From: Chroogloeocystis siderophila 5.2 s.c.1
GTDB taxonomy: Bacteria; Cyanobacteriota; Cyanobacteriia; Cyanobacteriales; Chroococcidiopsidaceae
NCBI RefSeq assembly: GCF_001904655.1
Contig: NZ_MRCC01000012.1
Coordinates: 62,001 to 126,000 of the forward strand
DNA length: 64,000 nt
Direction: 5' to 3'
The translations under genes and the position numbers were made by a program. Numbering within the stretch: the first letter of the stretch is position 1; every line of letters starts with the position of its first letter. Positions 9,084 through 18,083 of the stretch are shown piece after piece. The notes under the pieces are model-generated. The model was given only the letters and a program-made list of their open reading frames with translations, ran no database searches and was not told the origin of the DNA.

Positions 9084-10034
9084 TTAGAAGTTGTAACCAA
9101 CTCCAATTAATAATCCAACTTCAGTGTCATCAATAAAACCGATGTTAACACCCGCAGTTGCTGTAAACTGTTGTGTCAATGGTACGTCAACACCGCCGCT
9201 AATCAAGGCACCAACTGTACTATCTTGACCTGTAGATACTGCAATTCCTGCACCAATATAAGGAGCCACATTAAGCTGTGCTGCTGCTACTCCTGTTTCT
9301 GCGGGTGGAAAGTCAGCAGTAATTGGGATGGCAATTACTGTATTGTCTCCGAAATATGCCGCTGGTCTAATTGAGAAAGTATCCGTCAAACCAATCTTAC
9401 TGTAAACCGCAAAAGCACCTTCACTGAGCGTGGTTTCTCCACCGAAGCCAATGTTGCCACCAACACCAATGTAGCTAGCACCACCACGCGTCGCTGTACC
9501 AGGTACGATCGCAGGTTCTACGGTTGTATCTGGAGTTGTAGTATCAGGTACTTGCTGTGGTGTTGTCGGTTCGGGGAAGGTAGGATCTGGTGTAGTTCCA
9601 GGTATTGGTTGTGTTGGTCCTGGGAACGTTGTCCCTGGTTGTGTTTGCGTGCCAGGAGCAAATGGGTCTGTTCCAGGGGATGGCTGAGGTTGCACTAGGT
9701 TTGGACTGGTACTAGGAGTAGTCGTACCATCCGGTGTTGTTTGATTTAAGGGATTTGGTGGGGCTGATTCGATTTGGTCATCAATATCACCTTGCGTCGG
9801 CCCTAGGTTATCCAGGTTAGCCTGACTTAGCATGATGGAGCCATTGCCATCTGTACCAGGCGCGTTTCCACCCACCAGTGCAGACGCTGAAGTAGAAACA
9901 TTTCTGTTTGCATTTGCAGTTGTTTGCACGTCATAATTAACGGCTTGAGCCTGAGCTGATACTGCACTAGTAACAATCCCTGCTGCTGTGAGACTTGCTA
10001 CTAGTGAAGCACGCCTGAACAAAATGGTTTTCAT
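9084..10034 (-). CDS. Secreted outer-membrane beta-barrel-like protein with Pro/Thr linker, 316 aa
   Basis: A signal peptide ends near AVSAQAQA. Residues about 90-180 form a Pro/Thr/Gly/Gln-rich low-complexity linker. The C-terminal 130 residues alternate short glycine-rich hydrophobic strands (IGVGGNIGFGG, TAGVNIGFIDDTEVGLLIG) and end in YNF, the aromatic C-terminus used by BAM-inserted outer-membrane proteins. The barrel looks short (about eight strands). No family name can be given with confidence. It is transcribed alone, away from the ion channel gene across a 520-bp spacer. Confidence 0.65.
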   Translation of the reverse strand: MKTILFRRASLVASLTAAGIVTSAVSAQAQAVNYDVQTTANANRNVSTSASALVGGNAPGTDGNGSIMLSQANLDNLGPTQGDIDDQIESAPPNPLNQTTPDGTTTPSTSPNLVQPQPSPGTDPFAPGTQTQPGTTFPGPTQPIPGTTPDPTFPEPTTPQQVPDTTTPDTTVEPAIVPGTATRGGASYIGVGGNIGFGGETTLSEGAFAVYSKIGLTDTFSIRPAAYFGDNTVIAIPITADFPPAETGVAAAQLNVAPYIGAGIAVSTGQDSTVGALISGGVDVPLTQQFTATAGVNIGFIDDTEVGLLIGVGYNF

Positions 10035-10554
10035 ACGTTATTCCTTAGTATTCCTTACATTGACCTCAGTGATTCAGGGTGATAGACTGGATTGACTATC
10101 TTCAGTCTTCCTGACAAATGTGACGCAAATGTGACAAAAGCTTCGTATCCAAAAGATTTCTGCCAAAAGTTATACTTGCGTTTCGTACAGAAATTTCGGT
10201 ATCTACCAGAAAGAATACGCAGAAGGTTTTATAAAATTCACTGTAGCTTTCATATCCTGCTCCTCACTCCTCATATCGTCTACAATCGAGTATTGATTGT
10301 TAACTGGATTTAACACTAATTCTGATACTATTGCAACATTTTATGGCTTTTTGCCTCTAAGTCGCGGTATCTAGTTAATACCTTAAATATATTAATTTGG
10401 TATCATTAAGAGTCTAAAATGAATTGCATGATCGTCACATCCACAATTCCTCGTGAGATTTCTGACTTGCGACCAAGTTTGATCCACTGGCACTCGTGTT
10501 AAGAGAAAAAAAGCAATGTAGCCTCGCTGAAGTTGAGGTGGGGGTGAAACACGA
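10035..10554. other. Divergent intergenic region, no gene seen
   Basis: This 520-bp AT-rich spacer separates the divergent beta-barrel and ion-channel genes and should hold both promoters. Short open frames inside show no recognisable protein features. GAGGTGGGGGTGA lies just before the channel ATG and is the probable ribosome-binding site. I see no RNA gene or repeat that I can name. Confidence 0.5.
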
Positions 10555-11637
10555 ATGGGTTGGTTATCACAAGTTGTCGGAACAGGGTTAGTCGTATTAA
10601 CGCTTGCAGATATTTATATGACAGTGTTGTACCCCAGAGGTGAAAGGGGTATCATTAGCGTGGCGCTAGCCCGCAGGTTGTGGCAAGTTTTTCGCTTCAG
10701 CACTAGGTTTGTACGTAAGCGTGATCGCATTCTCTCGTATATGGGACCCACACTGCTAGTTGCAACGATTGCCATATGGGTATTATTACTTGTTGTAGGA
10801 TTTGCATTAATTTATTGGTCTGCATTAGGCACTGAAATCCGGATGGAGGGCAAAGAGACTCCTACGGATTTTGCTACAGCGATTTACTACAGTGGCTACT
10901 CGCTCGTAACTTTAGGGACGGGTGATATTACACCCCAAACAAGGACTTATCGTTTGCTGATGATCCTGGAATCTATTCTAGGCTTTTCTGTGTTTACAGT
11001 TACGTTAACTTTTTTGCAGTCGGTATATAACCAGCTGATGCAACGTAATATTTTTGCCTTGAGTCTTCATCACCGTACAGGCAGAACCGCAGATGCAGCA
11101 GTAATGTTAGCACGTATGGGTTCGAGTGGAAGCTTTGATAGTAGTACTCATCAAGATCTCACAAACATAGCTCAAAATCTGTTGAATTTACTAGAGTCCA
11201 ATCATTCGTATCCCGCGTTAGGCTATTTCCGCTTACAGGAAAGCTATTATGCATTAGCACAAGTTATTTTTTTAGCAATGGATACAGTGACGCTGATTAA
11301 AAGCGCGCTGGATGAAGACAGCTATCACTCGTTAGTCGCTTCAGCAGCAGTCGAAGGTTTGGAAGAAAGTGGAATGCAATTTTTAGCGGAGTTGTCTGAG
11401 TTGTTTCTTCCTAATCATGCTATGCGCAAAAGGACGCAATCCGAACAAATGTGGCGATCGCGCTATGATAAGGCGATTGCCTATTTGGCTGCACAAGGAA
11501 TTGCAACAACACCTGATTTAGAAGCTGGTGCAGATTTATACGTTGCGCTACGTCGCCACTGGAACCCGAAGTTAATGGCGCTAGCCAGCTACTTGGAATA
11601 CGAGTGGAGTGCGATCGCACCGCCTGATTTTAGATGA
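10555..11637 (+). CDS. Two-TM-type ion channel protein with noncanonical filter, 360 aa
   Basis: Hydrophobic segments lie at about residues 5-26, 63-90 and 133-155, with a pore loop between the last two. The selectivity-filter position reads TLGTGD (residues 119-124) in place of the canonical TVGYGD of potassium channels, so the fold is K-channel-like but ion selectivity is open. A 200-residue helical cytoplasmic C-terminal domain of no recognised family follows and could be a gating module. The gene stands alone, followed by a 40-bp stem-loop repeat at 11641. Length and architecture match the generic bacterial ion-channel (Ion_trans_2) class. Confidence 0.75.
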   Translation: MGWLSQVVGTGLVVLTLADIYMTVLYPRGERGIISVALARRLWQVFRFSTRFVRKRDRILSYMGPTLLVATIAIWVLLLVVGFALIYWSALGTEIRMEGKETPTDFATAIYYSGYSLVTLGTGDITPQTRTYRLLMILESILGFSVFTVTLTFLQSVYNQLMQRNIFALSLHHRTGRTADAAVMLARMGSSGSFDSSTHQDLTNIAQNLLNLLESNHSYPALGYFRLQESYYALAQVIFLAMDTVTLIKSALDEDSYHSLVASAAVEGLEESGMQFLAELSELFLPNHAMRKRTQSEQMWRSRYDKAIAYLAAQGIATTPDLEAGADLYVALRRHWNPKLMALASYLEYEWSAIAPPDFR

Positions 11638-11640
11638 TAG

Positions 11641-11680
11641 TTGACAGTGAAGAGAGTGTAGGAAGGCTTTGTCAACTCTC
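11641..11680 (+). repeat. 40-bp stem-loop repeat, copy 1
   Basis: This segment matches 39694-39733 at 35 of 40 positions by eye. AGTTGAC (11639-11645) pairs with GTCAACT (11671-11677). Both copies lie within about 30 bp downstream of a plus-strand stop codon, so they may act as transcript ends or be members of a small mobile repeat family. Confidence 0.6.
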
Positions 11681-11736
11681 AACTCACCCTTTACCTTTAC
11701 TAACTATTTTGTTAAAACTAATTAACCAGATTTGGT

Positions 11737-12516
11737 ATGAGTTATCAACTACAAGAAAAACCTATTAAATTAAACAACTATCAAACGGTTTATTTAGAAG
11801 GAGGAGATGCTCATTCTGAAACAATCTTATTTTTACATGGTTGGACAATAGCAACCGAGCCTTATCAAACAACGTTACATCTTTTATCGCAGAAATATCG
11901 TGTTATTGCGCCAGATTTACCAGGCTTTGGTAAAACCTCTTTTCCTAATTCTGTAGCTGACTATGACGAATATATTAATTGTCTGATTACTTTTTTAGCA
12001 GCTTTAAATTTACAACAAGTTTATGTAGTCGGACACTCAGGCGGGGGTGCAGTCGGGGTTGTTTTAGCAGCAACACATCCTTCGCTAGTTAAACGTCTTG
12101 TCATTATCGATAGTACAGGAATTCCTTTAGGTTCTTTGCCTGAAGTAGCGCTACGGCGATTGATTGATTTTCCTGCACAACTTGGAAAATTCAAGCTTGA
12201 ACCGATGCTGCTTTTTATTAAAGCATTGTTTCTTAATTGGATTTTTAAACCTCAAAATATGATACAAGCTACCTGGATAGCTTTAGAAAAAGATTTACGT
12301 CCGTTGCTGCCAAAGGTTCAATGTCCTACTTTAGTAGTTTGGGGTGATCGCGATTTATTTGTTCCTGTTAAGTTTGCTTATGATTTCTACCAAGGAATTC
12401 CTCGCGCTCAATTAACTATTCTAGAGGGTGAATATCATGAGTGGATTTTTTACCACGAACAAAAGTGCGTCGAGCTTGTTTTTAATTTCTTTGATGAAGT
12501 CGAGCGATCGCTTTAG
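11737..12516 (+). CDS. Alpha/beta-fold hydrolase, 259 aa
   Basis: A full-length alpha/beta hydrolase. LFLHGWT supplies the oxyanion-hole region, GHSGGG the nucleophile elbow with the catalytic serine, VWGDRDLFVP the acid and EYHEW the histidine. No signal peptide or membrane segment, so cytoplasmic. The substrate (ester, lactone or epoxide) cannot be determined. The gene is flanked by AT-rich spacers and seems monocistronic. AT-rich codon use (many tta, aat, ttt) differs a little from GC-richer neighbours such as alaS, which is weak evidence of a different history. Confidence 0.85.
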   Translation: MSYQLQEKPIKLNNYQTVYLEGGDAHSETILFLHGWTIATEPYQTTLHLLSQKYRVIAPDLPGFGKTSFPNSVADYDEYINCLITFLAALNLQQVYVVGHSGGGAVGVVLAATHPSLVKRLVIIDSTGIPLGSLPEVALRRLIDFPAQLGKFKLEPMLLFIKALFLNWIFKPQNMIQATWIALEKDLRPLLPKVQCPTLVVWGDRDLFVPVKFAYDFYQGIPRAQLTILEGEYHEWIFYHEQKCVELVFNFFDEVERSL

Positions 12517-12817
12517 GCTTTAATTTATTAAGTTTGAATAGTATATAGCCAAAGACATATCTCTTTATATGCAATAAAATTTAGCATTCCAAAATTAATT
12601 CTATGCTTTGGATAGAGGGAAAGATAGTTTTTACATCTTTATCATTATATACAATAAAATCATACACAATCAAAAACAATGTTCACTTAGTTTGAGCAGC
12701 TATTTATTACTTGAATAGCTGTATAATCATCCATATAAAAAATATTGGAGTGTACTTTATAAAAACTAACTGTCAGTGACAGTCATACTATCTTAAGCTT
12801 CGCATTATATACGATAC
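12517..12817. other. AT-rich intergenic region, no gene seen
   Basis: About 300 bp of AT-rich sequence between the hydrolase and the DUF2294 gene. It has no convincing open frame. Near its right end is a perfect 15-base palindrome, listed separately. Confidence 0.5.
12769..12783. promoter_or_regulatory. Perfect 7-1-7 palindrome upstream of DUF2294 gene
   Basis: ACTGTCAGTGACAGT is a perfect inverted repeat with one central base, placed 35 bp before the ATG at 12818 in otherwise AT-rich DNA. The size and position fit a dimeric repressor or activator site; the regulator is unknown. Confidence 0.45.
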
Positions 12818-13243
12818 ATGAGTACGCAAAAACCTACACGTGGGCAAATAGAAAGAACCTTAAAGCAACGAATTCAAGCATTATATCTAGCAGAAATAGG
12901 ACAACGTCCTGAACAAGTTATTTGTCAATTTTTTGAGGACAAATTAGCAATTGTTTTAGAAAAATCTGTAACGCTTTCAGAAAAATTTTTATTAGCTACT
13001 CAACGCCAAGAGTTAGCCCAAGAAGTGCGATCGCATATTGATTTAGCAATCAAGCCACAGTTAATTCAAATTGTTGAAGAAGTGACAGGCGTTGCGGTTA
13101 ATACAATACTTACCGCTACCGATTTAAACAGCAATATTTCAGGAATAATTGTTATTTTGTCGGGATTACCTGCAGTGCGAGATTTAGAAACTATTCCGAA
13201 GGTGAAGCGGAAGAAGAAATGTTTAAAAAGCGAAAAATTGTAG
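12818..13243 (+). CDS. DUF2294 family protein, 141 aa
   Basis: Small cytoplasmic protein. The segment PEQVICQFFEDKLAIVLEKSVT and the later HIDLAIKPQLIQIVEEVTG match the DUF2294 family as I know it; biochemical role is unknown. Its last 53 bp overlap the 3' end of the convergently transcribed response-regulator gene. The C-terminal KVKRKKKCLKS is not typical of the domain and may be read-through into that gene's territory caused by loss of an earlier stop. A palindromic candidate operator lies 35 bp upstream. Confidence 0.7.
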   Translation: MSTQKPTRGQIERTLKQRIQALYLAEIGQRPEQVICQFFEDKLAIVLEKSVTLSEKFLLATQRQELAQEVRSHIDLAIKPQLIQIVEEVTGVAVNTILTATDLNSNISGIIVILSGLPAVRDLETIPKVKRKKKCLKSEKL

Positions 13244-13631
13244 ATTCTAAACTTTCAACGACGACCGGCTTTTCAAGAAAATCATTACACCCAGCGGCTA
13301 GTGCTTTTGCTCCAAACAAAAATTTAGGTAAACTAGTGACCGCAATGATCGGACATGACGTATGTTGCCGTAGTTGCATAGCTAAAGAAATACCGTCCAT
13401 TTCTGGTAGCATTAGCTCTAATAATATAATTGTTGGTTGGTATGCAAGCGCCAATTGTAGTGCATTTTGACTATTGGTCGCAGTAAGCGCACAACAACCG
13501 CAAAATCTAACAATTTCAGCCGTTAAGGTTAAACTATCTAAATCGTTATCAACGACTAAAGCAAGTGAATTGCCTGCTGTAGGAAAGAAGTAATTTTCCG
13601 GTGAAAAGTGTTCTAAGTTCACAGTAAGCAT
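13191..13631 (-). CDS. Stand-alone receiver-domain protein with Asp-to-Glu at the phosphosite, 146 aa
   Basis: A single receiver (REC) domain. The acid pocket VVDND (Asp28, Asp30), the switch threonine in IIAVTS (Thr99) and the lysine in LEKPV (Lys121) are all present. The phospho-acceptor segment reads LLELMLPEMDG, so residue 72 is Glu where families have Asp; the codon (13416-13418 on the plus strand, CTC) encodes Glu directly. Asp-to-Glu often mimics phosphorylation in receivers and cannot form the normal acyl phosphate. No output domain is attached and no kinase gene is nearby. It overlaps the convergent DUF2294 gene by 53 bp. Confidence 0.85.
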   Translation of the reverse strand: MLTVNLEHFSPENYFFPTAGNSLALVVDNDLDSLTLTAEIVRFCGCCALTATNSQNALQLALAYQPTIILLELMLPEMDGISLAMQLRQHTSCPIIAVTSLPKFLFGAKALAAGCNDFLEKPVVVESLESTIFRFLNISSSASPSE

Positions 13632-14035
13632 TGTCGTTGGGTTCCTCTACACATACCAGCTAAGCGCCTGAATCGTGTAAGATGTTTAGCGATACTTAGC
13701 AAGAACGAGGCATTCCCAAGCACGTAACCGTTACGTTTGAGATTGGCTCGAAGTTAATTTATTCAGTTGCTCTTTTTTCGTAGAATTGAAGAAAAATCGC
13801 AAGCGAATAAGTTTAAAATCAGGTACACGTTATAAAATAGCTGCTTTTGGCTATAAGTACAATAGTTTTAGAATTATTTAACTAATTGCTATTAATTTTT
13901 GTTGCGAAGTATACAGTTTGTTCTATACACGTTTGGCTATATGTTGAGTGGCTAATAAGTAATGGGTAATTAATAAATAAATATTTCTTTTACAAACTAA
14001 CCTTAACGCTCAGTACACCATCACTTATTGCTTAA
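13632..14035. other. Intergenic region upstream of receiver gene, no gene seen
   Basis: About 400 bp of AT-rich sequence. It should hold the promoter of the minus-strand receiver gene and the 3' flank of the membrane-protein gene transcribed toward it. Apart from the palindrome at 13722 I see no structure. Confidence 0.5.
13722..13736. promoter_or_regulatory. Perfect 7-1-7 palindrome upstream of receiver gene
   Basis: ACGTAACCGTTACGT is a perfect inverted repeat with one central base. It lies 91 bp upstream of the receiver-domain start and is a plausible operator. The binding protein is unknown. Confidence 0.4.
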
Positions 14036-15439
14036 CTATCGTCGTATCCGTTTATGTAGCTGTTCGGCTTTTTCTAGTAATTGTTCGCTACCCGCTTCAG
14101 TAATACCTTTGACGTAATTAATTTTGATTTCTTCTAACATATCAATTAATAAAGATTGAATTTCTTGAATATTGTGTTTTTTTTGCAACTCGTTTTCTAA
14201 CGCGTCACGTAAGTTTCTGCCCAAGCGGGCTGTGAGTTCGGCTCCTACAGGGTCTTGCATCGAATTGGTGAGATTATTGTATGTCATACTAAATATAGCT
14301 TTAGCTAGCCTTCGCGTTTGGTTTTTACCCACATGACGCAAGCCTGGGATGTGTTGTAATATGCGGTTTCCTGGGAGTTGGTGCAGCGTACTTGCAAGGC
14401 TATGATGAATCAAATTTTCGATATCAGGTTGTACTTTAGGAAGTACATCGTAAACCCCGATGCGAAATAGGCGTGAGGCGATCGCACTAACTTCATTGAC
14501 ATTGTTAACTTGTACATAAGGTTTGCGTAACTCTGGATGCAATAGCCAACGCAACACATCACCGTTACGAATTGAATTTTGCATTTGGTCTACAATTTGA
14601 ATACCTGCCATTTCAGTAAGTTCTGCTGCAAAGCTGATGACAAAATCGCGTTGGGCTTCGGCGCGCAGAGGATCGAGATTTAATAAACCAGTATGGTAAA
14701 GACGTACTGACACAGGAAGTATCCGCAACAGTCGCCAAAACGGTAAAAGTAGAAATAAGTCATACCAACGCCTTAGTGTTGCTTCTAGCCAACTTAAGTA
14801 AGAATAACGGCGACGAATCGTCGTCACCCGCGCAAACAAATCGAGGGCAAAAATGACGACAAACGGTAAATCAAGCAGCCAAAAGTGATTTGTTGGTGTA
14901 TCGAGGCGGTTAACACTGCGATAGTAGTTGGTACGCATCAACGGGCGAATGCGCGTGTGCCAGAACTCCATTTCTTGTTGCCAACCTGCTTGTGTAAGAT
15001 ACGGTTGACTCCAAAATCTCGCAAACGCATCTCTCGCGAAAGTTTCCCCTGTACGTACTCGCAGGCGTTGCTTGATTGTTTCAAACTGGCTACTTTTATA
15101 AGCTGCGGCAAAAGGATTATCTTCAATTAGTGTTTGACTGAGTACGCGCATTCGCGCAAGTTGACGCGCGGTTTGGGGCGACTGCAATCCGGTAAGTGCA
15201 ACTTGTGCTTCTAAAGCTGCAACTTGTGCAAGATAACTTGCGGTTTCGGGATGCGGTTGAATGCCCTTGACTGGATCGTAAAGCCGTGTCACGCTCGGAA
15301 TCGTTTGCAGGTAGAAATCACGACTATACAAATACGTCAAGTCAAAAATGACTAATATTAAATTGATCAAAGCGAGAATCGCAATGCCACGTTCTCGCCA
15401 GGGGTAGCGACGCTCAAAATACGGTTTAAGTTTTGGCAT
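14036..15439 (-). CDS. Conserved-looking membrane protein of unknown function, 467 aa
   Basis: I do not recognise the family. One hydrophobic helix lies at about residues 19-42 and a second hydrophobic block at about 185-250 (FWLLDLPFVVIFALDLFARV, then WYDLFLLLPFWRLLRILPVSV). The latter has regularly spaced arginines reminiscent of voltage-sensor or ion-channel S4 helices, which is only an impression. Residues 45-180 between them are rich in Arg/Gln/Ala and probably lie outside the membrane. The C-terminal 200 residues are predicted helical and soluble. The gene is complete, with no sign of decay. Confidence 0.7.
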   Translation of the reverse strand: MPKLKPYFERRYPWRERGIAILALINLILVIFDLTYLYSRDFYLQTIPSVTRLYDPVKGIQPHPETASYLAQVAALEAQVALTGLQSPQTARQLARMRVLSQTLIEDNPFAAAYKSSQFETIKQRLRVRTGETFARDAFARFWSQPYLTQAGWQQEMEFWHTRIRPLMRTNYYRSVNRLDTPTNHFWLLDLPFVVIFALDLFARVTTIRRRYSYLSWLEATLRRWYDLFLLLPFWRLLRILPVSVRLYHTGLLNLDPLRAEAQRDFVISFAAELTEMAGIQIVDQMQNSIRNGDVLRWLLHPELRKPYVQVNNVNEVSAIASRLFRIGVYDVLPKVQPDIENLIHHSLASTLHQLPGNRILQHIPGLRHVGKNQTRRLAKAIFSMTYNNLTNSMQDPVGAELTARLGRNLRDALENELQKKHNIQEIQSLLIDMLEEIKINYVKGITEAGSEQLLEKAEQLHKRIRR

Positions 15440-15630
15440 TATTTTTCAGGGCGCGAGAGTACGAGCAAGTTTTTAACAATGATGAGTGTGATGCCTCAGC
15501 TTGCTTATTTCTCTAATCTAGCCACAACATAAGTTGCCAGATACTTGATTAACCCCTGTCTTACGACACAAATAAGAATGGTGAGTAGGAATAAATCTGA
15601 TAAAGACTTAGATTTCAATGCGATCGCGCA

Positions 15631-16365
15631 TTACACTATTTTTAAAACTCCAGGCTCGGTTTGCAAAGGCAACACATCAACAATATCCATTTGAGCGCAG
15701 TATTTTAAATCTTCGTGACAGTCGAGGCGTAATAATCGTTTACCATGACTGGCGTGGTGGAACAACTCTAAAAGATTATTTTGCCACTCGGCATAAAGTG
15801 CGATCGCCCCCATCACCTCATCATTGCCAGCCAATTCATCTAAGGATAGTTTTGTTTGTTGCCAGATACTGTGCGCGATCGCGCCAGCACACGCGGTATC
15901 TTCAAGCGAAAAGCTTCCTTCCCAACCCGATCCCACAATCCATAAAGTTTCTGGTTGCTGCGCGATGACATACTTAACAACTGACGCGCGGTTAATAAAT
16001 GCTCCTGCTGTAACGATAGCTGCGTTTTGCACTCGTTGTAGCGCGCGCGTGCCATTCGTTGTACTGATAAATAATCGCCGTCCTTGAACGCGCTCTGGTG
16101 TACAATCAAGCGGTGAGTTTCCCATATCAAAACCTACAACTTTAGCCCCGCCGCGTTCTCCCGCCCGCAGTCGTTTTTCTGTTGACCAAGCTTCACTTAC
16201 CTGTATCAACTGCTCTAAGTCACTGAACACTTGCACTGCTTCGGCTCCAGCGGCTAACACTGTAGCAATCGTCGTTGTTGCGCGTAGTACATCGACGGCG
16301 ATCGCGCAGTCGGGTACTTTACCTTCTGGCGTTAGTTCTGGAGTGTGGTAAATGAATAATTTCAC
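15631..16365 (-). CDS. comB: 2-phosphosulfolactate phosphatase family protein (ComB-like), 244 aa
   Basis: Matches the ComB family, Mg-dependent phosphatases first described for coenzyme M synthesis. Family signatures are [37 protein letters not shown] and the late [19 protein letters not shown]. Length is typical. Cyanobacteria do not make coenzyme M, so the natural substrate is probably another phosphate ester, perhaps in sulfolactate metabolism; that is inference. The gene is alone on its strand. Confidence 0.85.
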   Translation of the reverse strand: MKLFIYHTPELTPEGKVPDCAIAVDVLRATTTIATVLAAGAEAVQVFSDLEQLIQVSEAWSTEKRLRAGERGGAKVVGFDMGNSPLDCTPERVQGRRLFISTTNGTRALQRVQNAAIVTAGAFINRASVVKYVIAQQPETLWIVGSGWEGSFSLEDTACAGAIAHSIWQQTKLSLDELAGNDEVMGAIALYAEWQNNLLELFHHASHGKRLLRLDCHEDLKYCAQMDIVDVLPLQTEPGVLKIV

Positions 16366-16596
16366 AACCTAACTATAATTGCAATTAAAACTTTGGTCAT
16401 CTTACCAAATTGCATGACTATTCTGACACCTAAAATTTCTAATTTTTTTCAGCAATATTTCGACTTTGTTCGTTTACAAACATATATCCGTTAGGCTAGT
16501 CAATACTTACTATAAGATCTTTTCGCAGGTAGATGACGCCGAGTTATAAAATTGGTTTAATTGAGATCTGTTGAATAGTTTAGTTATACAAAACTT

Positions 16597-16950
16597 ATGA
16601 GCTGGTTAAAAAGACTTTTTGGACTTGATCGACCCAAAAACGCACCATCGTTTAGTACACAACCACAACCACAAGCTCAAGCCGGAGCAACAACACAGCA
16701 AATTCCCCCTGAGCGTTTGGGATTAAATGGCGAATACGATCAAAGTGGGTTAGCAAAACGAGTTGCTTTAGCGTTCGATCAAGATCCAACGCTTGATGAT
16801 ATTGATACTTTATACGTTGCGCAAACAGGCAGTACTGTTGTTCTCAAAGGGAGAGTTCCAGATCAACAAACTCTTAACAAAATGGTATCGATTGCTCGCG
16901 GAGTTCATGGCGCAACATCTGTAGAAACGAATCAAGTGACAATCGGTTAA
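16597..16950 (+). CDS. BON-domain protein, 117 aa
   Basis: A short protein with a Gln/Pro/Ala-rich N-terminal part (to about residue 40) and one BON domain (about 48-116). The pattern is DIDTLYVAQTGSTVVLKGRVPD followed by VHGATSVETNQVTI. BON domains are small alpha/beta modules often tied to membranes or lipid. No signal peptide is evident. A terminator-like hairpin follows at 16981. Confidence 0.8.
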   Translation: MSWLKRLFGLDRPKNAPSFSTQPQPQAQAGATTQQIPPERLGLNGEYDQSGLAKRVALAFDQDPTLDDIDTLYVAQTGSTVVLKGRVPDQQTLNKMVSIARGVHGATSVETNQVTIG

Positions 16951-16980
16951 AGGTCTTTTCTATAGATAAATATTAATTTG

Positions 16981-17023
16981 CTCTCTACACAACTTCATTG
17001 TAGAGAGTGAATTTATACTTTTT
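16981..17023 (+). terminator. Rho-independent terminator candidate after BON gene
   Basis: CTCTCTAC (16981-16988) pairs perfectly with GTAGAGAG (17000-17007) across an 11-base loop, followed within about 12 bases by a short T-run. It lies 31 bp after the BON stop codon. Confidence 0.6.
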
Positions 17024-17030
17024 GGATATT

Positions 17031-17120
17031 TATAGCCCTAGTTAATAGAGTTAGGACATTATCGAAGCTCGTATTGATGTCCACAGAGGAAGTTTAACCT
17101 GAACTCTGACCTCTGCTATG
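17031..17120. repeat. 90-bp intergenic repeat, copy 1
   Basis: Aligns with 19587-19676 over its whole length. The shared blocks TATAGCCCTAGT, TAGAGTTAGGACAT and GAAGCTCGTA near the left, and CTCTGACC/CCCTGACC plus TCTGCTAT/CCTGCTAT near the right, are in the same order and spacing. Both copies sit between genes. No coding potential is seen; it is a small dispersed repeat of unknown type. Confidence 0.65.
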
Positions 17121-17129
17121 TAATTATAA

Positions 17130-18083
17130 TTACGGTGCGATCACCGCAAAAGAACCAACTGAGTTTTTTGATTCTAAAGACGCATTTATCCAATTTAAAA
17201 TAGCTTGATTCACTGCTTCAGGACATTCATCGTGTGGGCAGTGTCCGGCATTTTCTAGCTGTAATAGCTGCATATTAGGATTATATGTCAGAAATTTTTG
17301 TGCTAACTTTGGGGGAACCATACGGTCTTGCTGTCCCCAAATTAACAGCATGGGAACATTAACAGCGGGTAGCAAGTTTTTGACACTAATACCATTAGCG
17401 CTAGATATTGCTTTAATGGTTGCATAAAATGCTTGAGCAGAACCTCGGTCTTGGGCTGGACCTAATAAAATGTCTACTAACTCATCAGTTACCGCCGCAG
17501 GGTTAGCATAAGCAATCGACGCCCACCGCCGGATAACCGATGGGCGGTTAACTAAGCGAAATGCTGTTTTCAGCACAGGTGGGGAGGCAACTAACGATTT
17601 GATTGCTTGAACGACGGGTCGGACAGCAGCAGGAACGACTTCTTCCTCCAACGATGGATCTGGTAAACTCAGCATAACGACGCCTTGCACCATTTCAGGA
17701 TACTTTGCTGCTGCCGCCAGCGATACTAGTGAGCCAATCGAATTTCCGACTAGAATGACGGGATGACGAATAAAAGTCTGCCAAAACTCGTAAACTTGCT
17801 CAACCCAAAGCGACACATCATAACTTACCGCCGCTTTCTCAGAAGCGCCAAAACCGAGCATATCGAGCGCATAAACGGTGTGCGACTCACTCAAGACATC
17901 TAAATTCTGTCTCCAATGCCCAATCGAAGTACCAAAGCCATGCAGTAAAACGAGTGGTTTTGTTTCAGGTAGTGATTTTTTAGCGCGGATGTAAGTATAT
18001 CGCGTTTGCCAACCCCGCCAAACCCAATCTCTTTGACTACCGATTCTTTGCTGCCAGCGTTCAGAAGGAATCGCACTAAGCAT
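17130..18083 (-). CDS. Alpha/beta-fold hydrolase, 317 aa
   Basis: Typical large alpha/beta hydrolase of the kind widespread in cyanobacteria. LVLLHGFGTSIGHW gives the oxyanion region, VGNSIGSL the nucleophile elbow with catalytic serine, LIWGQQDRMVP the acid and NAGHCPH the catalytic histidine. An insertion in the middle (about 150-215) forms the cap. No export signal. Substrate unknown. It is divergent from infC across 334 bp. Confidence 0.87.
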   Translation of the reverse strand: MLSAIPSERWQQRIGSQRDWVWRGWQTRYTYIRAKKSLPETKPLVLLHGFGTSIGHWRQNLDVLSESHTVYALDMLGFGASEKAAVSYDVSLWVEQVYEFWQTFIRHPVILVGNSIGSLVSLAAAAKYPEMVQGVVMLSLPDPSLEEEVVPAAVRPVVQAIKSLVASPPVLKTAFRLVNRPSVIRRWASIAYANPAAVTDELVDILLGPAQDRGSAQAFYATIKAISSANGISVKNLLPAVNVPMLLIWGQQDRMVPPKLAQKFLTYNPNMQLLQLENAGHCPHDECPEAVNQAILNWINASLESKNSVGSFAVIAP

